64,000 nucleotides of DNA from Clostridium_AT stratigraminis (lineage in GTDB: Bacteria; Bacillota; Clostridia; Clostridiales; Clostridiaceae). Positions 33,127 to 41,002 of the stretch are shown here, piece by piece (position 1 is the stretch's first letter; each line of letters starts with the position of its first letter). The stretch covers positions 422,437 through 486,436 of the forward strand of contig NZ_JBJHZZ010000002.1 in assembly GCF_045310675.1 (NCBI RefSeq), in the 5' to 3' direction. Below the pieces are notes generated by a model. The model made no database searches and was not told the origin of the DNA. It saw only the letters and a list, made by a program, of their open reading frames with translations. Made by a program: the position numbers and the translations under genes.

Positions 33127-34314
33127 ATGTTAGATATTTTCGAAAAATGCTTTAATTATACTGATGCAAAGGATGCAATGAAAGCTGGTATATATCCATA
33201 TTTTCATGCCCTTGATTCAGGACAGGATACTGAGGTAATAATGAGCGGAAAAAGAGTTATTATGATAGGCTCAAACAATTATTTAGGATTAACCTCTGAT
33301 CCCAGAGTAAAGAGGGCTGCAATTGAAGCCACTCAGAAATTTGGGGTAGGATGTTCTGGATCTAGGTTTTTAAATGGAACTTTAAATTTACACATAGAAC
33401 TTGAAAAAAGGCTTGCAAAGTTTGTAAATAAAGAAGAAGCCTTAGTGTTTAGCACAGGTTTCCAGACAAACTTAGGTGTATTATCTGCAATTGCAAGCAG
33501 AAATGATTACATATTAAGTGATAAGCAAAATCATGCAAGTATTGTAGATGGCTGTAGACTAAGTTTTGCTAAGATGCTTAAATTTAAGCACAATGATATG
33601 GAAGATTTAGAAAGATTACTTAAAAATATCCCTGATAATAATGGAAGACTTATAGTTGTTGATGGTGTATATAGCATGGAAGGAGATATAGCAAATCTTC
33701 CTGAAATTGTTAGACTTGCAAAACTATATGGAGCAAGGGTAATGGTAGATGATGCTCATGGATTCGGTGTTCTTGGCGAACATGGCAGAGGTACAGCTGA
33801 ATATTTTGGGCTGGAAGATGAAGTTGATATTATTATGAGCACTTTTAGTAAATCACTTGCAAGTTTAGGTGGTTTTATTGCTGCTAAATCAGACGTTATA
33901 CAATATGTTAAACATAATTCAAGACCATTTATTTTTAGTGCTTCTATTCCTCCATCTAATGCAGCGGCGGCAATGGAATCCTTGAATATCCTTGAAAGTG
34001 AGCCAGAAAGAATCAAAAGATTATGGGATAATGCTAAATTTATGAAAGAAGGCTTTGAAGCTTTAGGGCTTTCAATAGGAGATACTCAGACCCCTATAAT
34101 TCCAGTAATAATCGGAGAGGATTTAGAAACTTTCGTAACTACAATTCAGCTTCTTAATGAAGGCGTTTATGTTAATCCTGTTGTTTCACCTGGGGTTGAA
34201 AAGGGGCGTGCACTACTTAGAACAAGTTATACCCCAACACATACAAAAGAACAATTAGGAACTGCTCTAAAGGCTTTTGAAAGAGTTATGGGAAATAAAA
34301 TTAAATCGGCTTAG
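33127..34314 (+). CDS. Alpha-oxoamine synthase, serine palmitoyltransferase-like
   Basis: This PLP enzyme condenses an amino acid with an acyl-CoA. It has 395 residues. The PLP lysine is in STFSKSLASLGGF and the PLP-contacting Asp in MVDDAHGFGVLG. Family members include KBL (glycine plus acetyl-CoA), BioF (alanine plus pimeloyl-CoA) and SPT (serine plus palmitoyl-CoA). The blocks AGIYPYFHALDSG, GSNNYLGLTSDPRV, CSGSRFLNGTLNLH and LKFKHNDMEDLE follow bacterial SPT as I recall it from Bacteroides more closely than E. coli KBL, which lacks the GIYPYF start and has FMASVRFICGT. The divergent SDR and the lipid kinase just downstream fit a long-chain-base lipid. No biotin genes are near. Confidence 0.75.
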   Translation: MLDIFEKCFNYTDAKDAMKAGIYPYFHALDSGQDTEVIMSGKRVIMIGSNNYLGLTSDPRVKRAAIEATQKFGVGCSGSRFLNGTLNLHIELEKRLAKFVNKEEALVFSTGFQTNLGVLSAIASRNDYILSDKQNHASIVDGCRLSFAKMLKFKHNDMEDLERLLKNIPDNNGRLIVVDGVYSMEGDIANLPEIVRLAKLYGARVMVDDAHGFGVLGEHGRGTAEYFGLEDEVDIIMSTFSKSLASLGGFIAAKSDVIQYVKHNSRPFIFSASIPPSNAAAAMESLNILESEPERIKRLWDNAKFMKEGFEALGLSIGDTQTPIIPVIIGEDLETFVTTIQLLNEGVYVNPVVSPGVEKGRALLRTSYTPTHTKEQLGTALKAFERVMGNKIKSA

Positions 34315-34394
34315 TATATACTTAAGGAGCTGTTTCATACTTTATATAACACTAATTATGGGAGTTACCCATCAAATAAATATTTAATTAATCT

Positions 34395-34421
34395 ATGCCA
34401 GCGTGTGATTAACGCTGGCAT
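34395..34421 (+). terminator. Terminator of the SPT-like gene
   Basis: ATGCCAGCG and CGCTGGCAT pair perfectly around a 9-base loop; ATTTTA follows. Confidence 0.75.
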
Positions 34422-34533
34422 ATTTTACGCATCATACAATTTTTAACCGATGTGCATTTAATTAAATCTGTACTACATTAATAGGATAGTATAAAATATT
34501 AGATATACAACTGATTAGAGAATGAGGTGTTTT

Positions 34534-35421
34534 ATGAATCATCTTTTTATTATAAATCCCATTGCAGGCAAGGGAAAAACACTAAAGCTTATCCCAATAA
34601 TTGAAAAAGTATTTAAAGCAAGAAAAGAAAAATTCGTCATTGAGATAACAAAATATATAGGACACGCAGCTGAAATTGCAGAAAAATATAGTAGTGAAGA
34701 AGATTATAGAATATATTCTGTGGGTGGAGATGGAACATTAAATGAAGTACTAAATGGAATAGTGAATACAAATAGCAGTTTGGCAGTTATACCTAGTGGC
34801 ACAGGGAATGATTTTATAAAAAGTATTTTCAAGTATAATAATAAAATATCTATGGAAGCTATATTGATCAAAACTATTAATGGAAAAGAAGAAAGAATTG
34901 ATTTAGGAAAAGTCAATGATAGATATTTTTTAAACATCGCTTCAGTGGGTTTTGATGCAGAAGTTGCTTATAATTCAATTAAGTTTAAGAAACTACCATT
35001 TATTAATGGTACTGCAGCTTATATTTTAGGTTTGCTAATTACATTATTTAAATATAAAAATTATGATTTAAACATTAAAATAGATAATACAAGCCTTAAA
35101 TTAAACTCACTTTTAGTTGCAGTTGCTAATGGAAGATATTATGGCGGAGGAATTAATGTTGCTCCGAAGGCAAATTTAAAGGATGGCTTTTTTGATGTTT
35201 GCCTAATAAAAAGGGTTGGAAGATTAAAGATTTTAGGGTTATTCCCAAAAGTAATACAAGGTAACCACGAAACTATTAAAGAAGTAAATTTTAAGAATGG
35301 AAAAGCAGTAAATATAATAAGTAAAGAAGACTTAGCATTTAATATTGACGGAGAAATTATAAGAGGTAAAGAAGCTGAGTTTCAAATTATAAAACATGGA
35401 GTACAAATAGTTATACCCTAA
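34534..35421 (+). CDS. Diacylglycerol/lipid kinase family protein
   Basis: ATG 34534 is preferred; the ATG at 34522 precedes the GAGGTG site. The 295-residue protein has the DAGK catalytic core: IINPIAGKGKT, YSVGGDGTLNEVLNGI about residues 62-77 and VIPSGTGNDF. The C-terminal beta-sandwich includes ANGRYYGGGINVAPKA and the conserved FNIDGE. The family phosphorylates diacylglycerol, ceramide or sphingoid bases on the inner membrane face. Substrate is not resolved, but the adjacent SPT-like gene makes a long-chain base worth testing. A terminator separates it from that gene. Confidence 0.88.
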   Translation: MNHLFIINPIAGKGKTLKLIPIIEKVFKARKEKFVIEITKYIGHAAEIAEKYSSEEDYRIYSVGGDGTLNEVLNGIVNTNSSLAVIPSGTGNDFIKSIFKYNNKISMEAILIKTINGKEERIDLGKVNDRYFLNIASVGFDAEVAYNSIKFKKLPFINGTAAYILGLLITLFKYKNYDLNIKIDNTSLKLNSLLVAVANGRYYGGGINVAPKANLKDGFFDVCLIKRVGRLKILGLFPKVIQGNHETIKEVNFKNGKAVNIISKEDLAFNIDGEIIRGKEAEFQIIKHGVQIVIP

Positions 35422-35493
35422 GGCTTACAATTGTATCAAAATATTATGGATTACTAAATAATATTCTGCAATTTTTTGTCTAATTTTGTATTT

Positions 35494-35555
35494 TGTTAAG
35501 TTTATGTTAAGCAATATTATCTTGTGTTTTATTTGTTTTAAAATTGTGTTATAAT
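35494..35555 (+). promoter_or_regulatory. Promoter of the phosphate-transport operon with direct repeats
   Basis: TGTTAAG occurs at 35494-35500 and again at 35505-35511, an 11-base period as in PhoP/PhoB boxes. A TATAAT -10 (35550-35555) lies 70 bases before the DUF47 start. Phosphate control of this operon is plausible but the repeat is short. Confidence 0.4.
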
Positions 35556-35624
35556 CATTTTGGCTTTAAATTGTTAACAAATTATTAAAATAAATGTTTT
35601 TAGTGAAAAAGGGAGGACTTTTAA

Positions 35625-36248
35625 ATGTCAAGATTAACTCCACGAGAGGACAAGTTTTACGATTTATTTATTGATTCAGCAAAGACAATTCATGAGGCTT
35701 CAGTTATGTTAGTTGATTTAATTAAGAATTATACTAACGTAGAAAATAAAGTTAAAAACATTGAAGAAATGGAACATAAAGGCGATAAACAAGTTCATGA
35801 CATAATGCAACAGCTTAATAAAACCTTTATAACACCATTTGACAGAGAAGATATTTACGCTATTGCAAAGCAGATGGATGATATTATGGATGCAATTGAA
35901 GCAACTGCACATAGGTTTATAATGTTTAACGTTGGAACTATCGAACAAAGTGCTGTAGTTCTTACAGAAATGATTGAAAATCAATGTAGAGAACTTATTA
36001 GTTTAATGGAAGAACTAAAAAATATGAAAAAGAGCAAGAAGTTAACTGAAAAAATAATTGAAATCAATAGAATAGAAGACGAAGGGGACAAAATATTTAG
36101 AAAAGCTATTACTGCTTTGTTTAATGAACAAATTCCAGCTTTACATGTGATAAAATGGAGAGAAATATTTGACTACATTGAGCAAACTCTAGATGCTTGT
36201 GAAGATGTAGCAAATACAGTTGAAGGAGTTGTAATGAAGAATGCTTAG
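35625..36248 (+). CDS. DUF47 PhoU-like phosphate transport regulator
   Basis: The 207-residue all-helical protein (FYDLFIDSAKTIHEASVML, then EHKGDKQVHDIMQQLNKTF and DREDIYAIAKQMDDIMDAIE) belongs to the DUF47/TIGR00153 group, related to PhoU. Glu/Asp residues in ExxxD pairs bind metal clusters in PhoU proteins. In bacteria this gene nearly always precedes pit, and here its end overlaps the pit start by 8 bases, indicating coupled translation. It probably restrains or activates Pit. ATG 35625 follows GGGAGGAC. Confidence 0.92.
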   Translation: MSRLTPREDKFYDLFIDSAKTIHEASVMLVDLIKNYTNVENKVKNIEEMEHKGDKQVHDIMQQLNKTFITPFDREDIYAIAKQMDDIMDAIEATAHRFIMFNVGTIEQSAVVLTEMIENQCRELISLMEELKNMKKSKKLTEKIIEINRIEDEGDKIFRKAITALFNEQIPALHVIKWREIFDYIEQTLDACEDVANTVEGVVMKNA

Positions 36249-37251
36249 TGGTGTTTTAATTGTAACCATTATAGTAGTTATTTTAGCTTTATGCTTTGAC
36301 TTCATAAATGGTTTTCATGATACTGCTAATGCTATAGCTACTTCTGTATCAACAAGGGTATTAACTCCTCGAGAAGCTATATTAATGTCTGCAGTATTAA
36401 ATTTCGTTGGTGCTTTTTTAAGTTCGGAAGTTGCTAAAACAATTGGTTCTGGTATTGTACACCCTGACAAGGTTATTCCAGAGGTTGTTATAGCTGCACT
36501 AATTGGAGCTATTATTTGGAATTTAATCACTTGGTATTTTGGAATACCAAGCAGCTCTTCACATGCCTTAATTGGCGGGTTGATTGGATCTGCAGTTGTT
36601 TACAATTCTATGTCCTTTAGCGTAATAAATTGGTTTGATCTTTGGGATAAAGTAGTATTATGGTTAATTCTATCACCTATTATTGGATTTATTGCAGGTT
36701 ACATAATTATGATTGCCCTGCAGTGGATTTTAAGAAAGACAAGACCAGCAACTGTAACAAAAATATTTTCTAAGGCGCAAATATTCTCAGCTGCTGCAAT
36801 GGCTTTAAATCATGGCATGAATGATGCACAAAAATCAATGGGTATTATTACAATGTCACTTGTTAGTGCTGGATTCTTGACAAAGTTTGATATTCCAATC
36901 TGGGTTAAAATAGGTTGTGCTTTGGCAATGGCGTTAGGTACATCAATTGGAGGCTGGAAAATTATTAAGACAATGGGGCAGAATATGGCAAAGCTTGCTC
37001 CTGTAAATGGTTTTGCTGCTGAAACTGGTGCTGCAGCCGTTATTTTCACTGCTTCACTAATGAAAGCCCCTGTCAGCACAACACATATAATTTCAACCTC
37101 TATAATGGGTGTAGGAGCCTCTAAAAGACTTTCCTCTGTTAAATGGACCGTTGCAAAGAATATCGTATGGGCTTGGATTATTACTATACCTATTACAGCA
37201 ATATTATCTGGAATAACAATATTTTTATTAAAATCAATTTTTAAAATATAG
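36241..37251 (+). CDS. pit: Pit-type inorganic phosphate transporter
   Basis: The 336-residue membrane protein has about ten helices and the two PiT family repeats: FINGFHDTANAIATSVSTRV near the N-terminus and ALNHGMNDAQKSMGIITMSL in the second half, both containing the phosphate/cation-binding Asn-Asp pattern. SSSHALIGGLIG and STTHIISTSIMGVGASKR are also conserved. It is a low-affinity metal-phosphate symporter, coupled to the DUF47 gene upstream. Start ATG 36241 overlaps that gene. Confidence 0.95.
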   Translation: MLSGVLIVTIIVVILALCFDFINGFHDTANAIATSVSTRVLTPREAILMSAVLNFVGAFLSSEVAKTIGSGIVHPDKVIPEVVIAALIGAIIWNLITWYFGIPSSSSHALIGGLIGSAVVYNSMSFSVINWFDLWDKVVLWLILSPIIGFIAGYIIMIALQWILRKTRPATVTKIFSKAQIFSAAAMALNHGMNDAQKSMGIITMSLVSAGFLTKFDIPIWVKIGCALAMALGTSIGGWKIIKTMGQNMAKLAPVNGFAAETGAAAVIFTASLMKAPVSTTHIISTSIMGVGASKRLSSVKWTVAKNIVWAWIITIPITAILSGITIFLLKSIFKI

Positions 37252-37256
37252 GCTTA

Positions 37257-37294
37257 AAAAGGGTGGAAATAAGATTCTACTCTTTTATTTTTTT
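37257..37294 (+). terminator. Terminator of the DUF47-pit operon
   Basis: AAAAGGGTGGAA and TTCTACTCTTTT pair at 10 of 12 positions; a TTTTTTT run follows. Confidence 0.75.
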
Positions 37295-37384
37295 CTAATT
37301 GTCATAAAAACTATTAGACAATTTATATAATTTAAAGTAAAATAATAATATTGCCAATTTAGCATTTATATAGGAGGTACATCA

Positions 37385-37936
37385 ATGAATTTCTATATAC
37401 TACTATCAATTGCACTGGCGTTATCTTTGGATGCCTTTGGTGTAGCTATATGTATAGGTTTGAATAATCAGGTTAGGCGTAATCATAAATTTGTGTTTGC
37501 TGCATCCTTTGCTTTTTTTCAATTCCTATTTTCATTAATTGGGGCATATACAGGTTTTTTATTTAATAAGTACATAGCTTCTGTACCACAACTTATCGGA
37601 GGAATTATTATTGCTATAGTTGGATGTATGATGATTAAGGAAGGAATTGAAAGTAAAGGTGAATGCCCGCTCATAAAGCCTAGCATGTATTTTGTACTTG
37701 GAATATCTGTTAGTATTGATGCAATGGTTATAGGATTCACTGCATTAAGTAATATCAATAATATATTGGCAATATTAAGCGATACAATTGTAATTGGTTT
37801 TGTAACTCTTGTTATGTCATTAGCAGCATTTTTCCTATCTAGATATTTAAAAAAAATAAATGCTGTAGGAAAGTATGCTGATTACCTTGGAGGAGTAATT
37901 CTAATTTTATTCGGTATTAAGATGATTTTATTTTAG
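37385..37936 (+). CDS. MntP/YtaF-family metal exporter
   Basis: The 183-residue protein has six predicted helices in two inverted halves, with the paired signatures LALSLDAFGVAICIGL (N-terminal half) and GISVSIDAMVIGFTAL (C-terminal half) whose aspartates line the metal path in MntP. It is annotated either as manganese efflux protein MntP or as sporulation protein YtaF; the exact branch cannot be decided by eye. ATG 37385 follows TAGGAGGTACATCA. A Fur-family gene follows 71 bases later on the same strand. Confidence 0.82.
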   Translation: MNFYILLSIALALSLDAFGVAICIGLNNQVRRNHKFVFAASFAFFQFLFSLIGAYTGFLFNKYIASVPQLIGGIIIAIVGCMMIKEGIESKGECPLIKPSMYFVLGISVSIDAMVIGFTALSNINNILAILSDTIVIGFVTLVMSLAAFFLSRYLKKINAVGKYADYLGGVILILFGIKMILF

Positions 37937-38007
37937 AAATTTAAGAAACTTATATTTTAGTGTGTTATAATAGTTTTATACTCTTGAAAGCAAGGTGTTG
38001 TATATAA

Positions 38008-38424
38008 ATGAAACTTGAAAGTACACTAAAGGATCATGGTATAAAGGTAACGAAATCAAGATTAGCAATTCTTGAAATTTTATTAAACAATGAGAACGCT
38101 GCCAGCGTGGATTATATATATGAGTTGTGCTTAAAAAACGGAATAAATATCGACTTATCAACTGTTTATAGAAATATGGAGATTTTAGAAAATAAGCATA
38201 TTGTTGATAAGATAAATTTAGGCGAAGGCAAATGTAATTATAAGATAAAAAAAGATATACATAAGCACACACTAGAATGCAGTTTATGCCATAAAGAAGT
38301 TCAAATTGAATGTCCAATGGTTCAAATTGAAGAGATTATTAAAAGTAAAACAGGTTTTACTTTAATGGAACATGAATTAAAAATTAAAGGAATCTGTGAT
38401 TCTTGTAAAAATCATCAAGAATAA
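38008..38424 (+). CDS. Fur-family metalloregulator, probably Zur-like
   Basis: The 138-residue protein has the winged helix of the Fur family (TKSRLAILEIL, then IDLSTVYRNMEILENKHIVD) and the dimerisation domain with metal ligands: KHTLECSLCHKEVQIEC, MEHELKIKG and CDSCKNHQE. The two CxxC pairs form the structural zinc site. A zinc role (Zur) is inferred from the convergent znuCB genes, whose promoter holds a perfect Fur-type 7-1-7 palindrome; PerR or Fur activity is not excluded. -10 TATAAT lies at about 37967. Confidence 0.85.
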   Translation: MKLESTLKDHGIKVTKSRLAILEILLNNENAASVDYIYELCLKNGINIDLSTVYRNMEILENKHIVDKINLGEGKCNYKIKKDIHKHTLECSLCHKEVQIECPMVQIEEIIKSKTGFTLMEHELKIKGICDSCKNHQE

Positions 38425-38497
38425 TTAATTTGAAAAATAGCTACAATATGTAAAATATGCTACATGAGCTGATCGCTGCGAAAGAAGCTCTTATCTC

Positions 38498-38574
38498 AGA
38501 ATAGCCACAAAGCCAAGTGTTGACCTTAATTCATTTCATTTATACGGACAACACTAAAGTTTTGTGGCTATTCT
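38498..38574. terminator. Nested hairpin between the Fur-family gene and znuB
   Basis: AGAATAGCCACAAA and TTTGTGGCTATTCT form a perfect 14-bp outer stem; inside, AGTGTTG and CAACACT form a second 7-bp stem. The 77-base element separates convergent genes and probably terminates both, although only short T-runs flank it. The rest of 38425-38631 holds no gene. Confidence 0.6.
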
Positions 38575-38631
38575 TTCTCTAAAACAAACGAATAATACTA
38601 ATGCTTTGGAGTTTATTTTAAACTAGAGAAA

Positions 38632-39426
38632 TTATTTGAATCTTATTCCTTTAATAATTAACACAATAACTAGTATGATAACTGAGGTTAGGGCTATAGT
38701 ACCTCCTGGAGCACTATTTATGTAATAGGAAGAAACAAGGCCAAGTATAATATCTAAGAAACCAAATAAAATTGAATATAATAGAGTAAATTTAAAGCTT
38801 TTCCGAAGCTGCAATGCTGTTGCGACTGGCAGCACAATCATTGAAGATATTACTAAAATACCCATTATACGTATAGATACTGCAATTGTAGCGCCAACTA
38901 TTAAAGTAAAAAGGTAGTTTATAAGTTTTACGTTTACCCCTGAAGTATAAGCACCTTCTTCATCAAAGGTTATATATAAAAGCTTATAATATAGAAAAAT
39001 AAATAATACAATTGAAAATATACTTAAAACAGTAATTGTTAACAAGTCTTCCATGGATACTGTAAGAATGCTACCAAACAAATAAGTATTTACATTTGCA
39101 CCGGCCTTGCCAGTACTTATAAGTATTATGGCAATTCCTAAACTAAAAGTTAAAACTATAGACATAACGAGCTCAGCATATTTTTTATAATATGATCGTA
39201 ATACCTCAATTAATATACCACATATTGAAGTAAAAATAAAAGCACTTACAAGAGGATTAAAACCAAATATAAGTCCAATAGCAATACCTGCAAAGGACGA
39301 ATGGGATAAAGTATCTCCCATCATTGAATATCTTCTTAGAACTAAGAATACTCCAACTGTAGGACAAAGAATTGAGATTAAAGCCCCAGCAGACAAAGCA
39401 TTTTTCATAAAGCTATATTCCAGCAT
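38632..39426 (-). CDS. znuB: Zinc/manganese ABC transporter permease
   Basis: The 264-residue protein has about eight membrane helices and the ABC-3 family blocks LSAGALISILCPTVGVFLVL, RRYSMMGDTLSHSSFAGIA and RIMGILVISSMIVLPVATAL. It forms the channel for zinc or manganese with the ATPase encoded 97 bases upstream. No substrate-binding lipoprotein gene (znuA) lies nearby. ATG 39426 follows AAGGAGGAAAAA. Confidence 0.9.
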   Translation of the reverse strand: MLEYSFMKNALSAGALISILCPTVGVFLVLRRYSMMGDTLSHSSFAGIAIGLIFGFNPLVSAFIFTSICGILIEVLRSYYKKYAELVMSIVLTFSLGIAIILISTGKAGANVNTYLFGSILTVSMEDLLTITVLSIFSIVLFIFLYYKLLYITFDEEGAYTSGVNVKLINYLFTLIVGATIAVSIRIMGILVISSMIVLPVATALQLRKSFKFTLLYSILFGFLDIILGLVSSYYINSAPGGTIALTSVIILVIVLIIKGIRFK

Positions 39427-39444
39427 TTTTTCCTCCTTTCAGCC

Positions 39445-39516
39445 GGAACACGGGGTAATTTAACCCCGTTCGTTCCACTCACAAATTACCCGTTAAAGCC
39501 CATTTAGGGCTTTAAC
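39445..39516 (-). promoter_or_regulatory. Two hairpins with an alternative pairing between znuC and znuB
   Basis: Hairpin A pairs ACGGGGT (39450-39456) with ACCCCGT (39463-39469), extended by GGAAC and GTTCC. Hairpin B is a perfect 10-bp stem, GTTAAAGCCC with GGGCTTTAAC (39492-39516). A third pairing, GGGTAATTT (39453-39461) with AAATTACCC (39483-39491), excludes A. Neither hairpin has a terminator T-run. They could set the relative level of ZnuB or stabilise the mRNA. Confidence 0.55.
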
Positions 39517-39522
39517 CTCCAA

Positions 39523-40179
39523 TTATAAAACAAAGTTGTTTACATAGTCTTTAACATTAAATAGTGTTCCTTCACCTTTTTCCATTCTAAAAATATGAGT
39601 TGAATTTTCCATGGCTGCCTTTATATTGTGTTCAACAGATAAAATAGTTATATTTGAATTTCGGTTTAATTCTTTAAGGATCTTGTATATTTCTTTTTGA
39701 CTTTTTATATCTATACCAGTAGATGGTTCGTCTAAAATAATTAATTTAGGTGAAGTCATTATTGCCCGTGCAATAAATATTTTTTGCTGCTGACCCCCTG
39801 ACAAATTTCCGATTAATGAGTTTTTATAGGAAAACATATTTACCTTTTTTAAGGATTCATCTATTAACCTTTTGTCACTAATTTTTAAAACCTTTAAATG
39901 ACAGCGCAGCATTTCTTGTACTGTAATTGGAAATTCTGAATTATAACTTTCCATTCTTTGAGGCACATAGCCTATGGTTTTAGTATTCAATTTTATTTCC
40001 CCAGCGTTTGGCTTTAATAGACCTAAAATAAGCTTTAGCAAGGTACTCTTAGCTGAACCATTTTCACCTACTATTGAAACATATTCCCCAGTTCCAATAT
40101 GTAGCTTAACATTATTAATTAAATATGGTGGGGCAGGGTTATATGAGAAAAACAAATTGTTAATGTATATCATAGACAC
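39523..40179 (-). CDS. znuC: Zinc/manganese ABC transporter ATP-binding protein
   Basis: The 218-residue ATPase has Walker A GENGSAKSTLLKLI, in which Ala replaces the Gly before Lys, a variant also found in Bacillus ZnuC. The ABC signature is NLSGGQQQKIFIARA and Walker B is LIILDEPSTGID; the switch His is in VEHN. Length is slightly short for the family. Its promoter carries the Fur-type palindrome at 40244-40258. It is the first gene of a znuC-znuB operon. Confidence 0.9.
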   Translation of the reverse strand: MSMIYINNLFFSYNPAPPYLINNVKLHIGTGEYVSIVGENGSAKSTLLKLILGLLKPNAGEIKLNTKTIGYVPQRMESYNSEFPITVQEMLRCHLKVLKISDKRLIDESLKKVNMFSYKNSLIGNLSGGQQQKIFIARAIMTSPKLIILDEPSTGIDIKSQKEIYKILKELNRNSNITILSVEHNIKAAMENSTHIFRMEKGEGTLFNVKDYVNNFVL

Positions 40180-40231
40180 TCCTTTTTAGAATATATTATA
40201 TCTGGATTATTACCAAAAACTTTCTATATAT

Positions 40232-40259
40232 ATTATAACTAAATGCAAATTATTTGCAA
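40232..40259 (-). promoter_or_regulatory. znuCB promoter with Fur-family (Zur-like) operator
   Basis: On the minus strand the -35 TTGCAA (40259-40254) and -10 TATAAT (40237-40232) are 16 bases apart. TGCAAAT-T-ATTTGCA (40244-40258) is a perfect 7-1-7 palindrome lying across the -35 and spacer, the placement and geometry of Fur-family repressor sites. Confidence 0.75.
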
Positions 40260-40454
40260 CGTATAATTATTAATTTTACTATCTAGAAAATTAATAAAAA
40301 ATATGTTCAAAGTTATTTTTATTGAATATAGTTTATATATAAAGTAAAATTAAAAAATAGTTAAGACGTAAGAGTTATATATATTTAAATAGATTAAACA
40401 TATAAGATTGTGTTATTATAATGATAGATATTTTAATGCGAAAGGATGAGCAAT

Positions 40455-40853
40455 TTGGATTTTTCATCATTGGTTTTAATGGAAAGGGATAAAGACACTA
40501 ATTTTTTAGTTAAGGAATTAGGAAGTTATGAGGTTTCTGAAGGTGCTGAGTATGTTACTAAATTCTTTTACCATGAAGATAAAGTGAATATGTTTTTTGA
40601 TACCGCGAAAGATGTGGAAGAATGGGAATATACAGCAATATATGATATGTTTAATGAAGAATCATTTATATATGAAGGTTTTAGTATTGAACAAGTAGAT
40701 GACGAGTATAATCCTACTTGGCTTATAAAATTTAATTTTGATGAAGATCATGCTATAATGCAGGAAATTATTAATAAGGCTTGTAATCTAATTGAGGCAG
40801 AAATGTTAAATGCCTTTAAAGCTATTGAAGGAAAAGAAGAAGAATACAAATAA
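40455..40853 (+). CDS. DUF6762-like protein, unknown function
   Basis: TTG 40455, nine bases after AAAGG, is the likely start; ATG 40446 touches that site. The 132-residue acidic protein begins MDFSSLVLMERDKDTNFLVK and contains FFDTAKDVEEWEYTAIYDMF and DEYNPTWLIKFNFDEDH, which match my memory of the clostridial family DUF6762. It is soluble with no known function. -10 TATAAT lies at about 40417. It forms a single-gene transcript between znuC and an HD-GYP gene. Confidence 0.65.
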   Translation: MDFSSLVLMERDKDTNFLVKELGSYEVSEGAEYVTKFFYHEDKVNMFFDTAKDVEEWEYTAIYDMFNEESFIYEGFSIEQVDDEYNPTWLIKFNFDEDHAIMQEIINKACNLIEAEMLNAFKAIEGKEEEYK

Positions 40854-41002
40854 AGCATTATTAGCATTATGTTAAAACAGGAGGAAAATTATTTATTATT
40901 TGACTTCTGTTTTTTTAGTGTTATTTATGAAAAATATGCTGAAATTTGAAATAATAAATAGTATAATATACTTTAGTAATTAAAATAGCTTTGAGGTGAA
41001 TT

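Noticed and set aside
33127..34314. Assignment of the PLP enzyme as BioF (biotin synthesis)
   Set aside because: No other biotin genes are nearby and the N-terminal and central blocks follow serine palmitoyltransferase more closely.
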